Shown one piece after another: positions 63,775 to 64,000 of a stretch of DNA of 64,000 nucleotides. Positions within the stretch are counted from its first letter, which is position 1. Every line of letters starts with the position of its first letter. The notes under the pieces were generated by a model that was not told the DNA's origin, ran no database searches, and saw nothing but the letters and a program-made list of their open reading frames with translations. Origin of the DNA: Candidatus Bathyarchaeota archaeon (lineage in GTDB: Archaea > Thermoproteota > Bathyarchaeia > Bathyarchaeales > Bathycorpusculaceae); contig JANXDU010000006.1 of assembly GCA_025059195.1 (NCBI GenBank), positions 62,001-126,000 on the forward strand, in the 5' to 3' direction. The position numbers were made by a program, and so were the translations under genes.

Positions 63775-64000
63775 ATGGTGCGCCCCTTGAACTCTGAAGA
63801 GGTAAACCTATTACCAGAACTAGCACCTATAATAGAGGCGTTGTTCCGGCCGACGAAAATTGGGGCTTCGACCTGTTCAAGCCTTTTGTTATGGAAGGGG
63901 AGCATCGAAGGGGTACAAACTTTCACGGCAAAAACGGGTTTTACACTTGGCGGATTTGGATGTTATAAAAATGTTCATCAAAAAGTGTTAAAAACCCATC
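63775..64000 (+). other. Open frame running off the window end, perhaps a frameshifted gene
   Basis: From ATG 63775 the frame MVRPLNSEEVNLLPELAPII stays open to the window end. Its first half looks protein-like. The second half is Ser/Thr/Gly-rich and less convincing, while another frame from about 63855 reads ENWGFDLFKPFVMEGEHRR... to a stop at 63966. Either a real partial gene or a decayed one. Promoter-like TTATAAATT lies upstream at 63692. Confidence 0.3.

Noticed and set aside
1-64000. CRISPR arrays, insertion sequences, rRNA genes, replication origin
   Set aside because: No regularly spaced repeats, transposase, rRNA or Orc1/Cdc6 genes were seen in the window.

Overview
The window is archaeal chromosomal DNA with almost no horizontally acquired cargo. 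Diagnostic genes are TFB, Alba, Spt5, a group II chaperonin (thermosome), RNase P protein Rnp4, tRNA-splicing endonuclease, GPN-loop GTPase, UbiA-type ether-lipid prenyltransferase, archaeal-type S-adenosylmethionine synthetase and many archaeal/eukaryotic-type ribosomal proteins (L7Ae, S28e, L24e, L40e, S19e, L39e, L31e, LX, P0, P1). TATA-like AT-rich boxes precede many genes, and TTG and GTG starts are common. The gene set and linkages (bis-aminopropyl spermidine synthase with SpeD, ADP-forming-type succinyl-CoA synthetase, K+-independent proton pyrophosphatase, secreted subtilisins) fit a TACK archaeon, most likely a Bathyarchaeia-like lineage. That placement is inferred from content, not from a tree.

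Layout. 1-12.4 kb: end of truD, a DHH phosphoesterase, a HTH-CBS regulator divergent from SAM synthetase, a GPN GTPase, a secreted transglutaminase-like protein, a CinA-like protein, and an ArsR/AmrS/second radical SAM operon. 12.4-17.7 kb: initiator tRNA-Met and an extracellular proteolysis cluster (two convergent subtilisins plus a PrcB-like protein). 17.8-29 kb: a SPASM radical SAM enzyme, the L7Ae-S28e-L24e operon divergent from gar1-tfb, sucCD with a Lrp-type regulator, alba, a KH protein and aspS. 29-34.1 kb: MntP, thermosome, a pore-less CorA-like protein, a surface protein, then a decayed stretch with an integrase remnant beside tRNA-Arg and a tRNA-Leu carrying an apparent D-loop intron.

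34.1-38.6 kb is a dense translation/protein-targeting operon (rnp4, YhbY, S19e, PDCD5, L39e, L31e, IF6, LX, prefoldin alpha, ftsY). 38.6-41.7 kb holds polyamine (bpsA-speD) and arginine (argF) metabolism. 41.8-45.8 kb has dtdA and the classic secE-spt5-L11-L1-L10-P1 operon. 46-51 kb carries a presenilin-like protease, a SPOUT methyltransferase, PGI/PMI, inositol-phosphate synthase and a multiply frameshifted pseudogene. 51.3-64 kb contains glyS, a PhoU-like protein, endA, ubiA, a CDF transporter with three C-terminal modules, asnS, a calcium-type P-ATPase and a membrane pyrophosphatase.

I did not find a large undescribed multi-gene system. The most interesting signals are small: two candidate C/D-box guide RNAs sharing the same unusual box variants, the D-loop insertion in tRNA-Leu, a palindromic shared promoter between a CBS regulator and SAM synthetase, a ribosomal stalk protein P0 without its acidic tail and with a possible CTG start, the decayed genes, and several short ORFs with good ribosome-binding sites.
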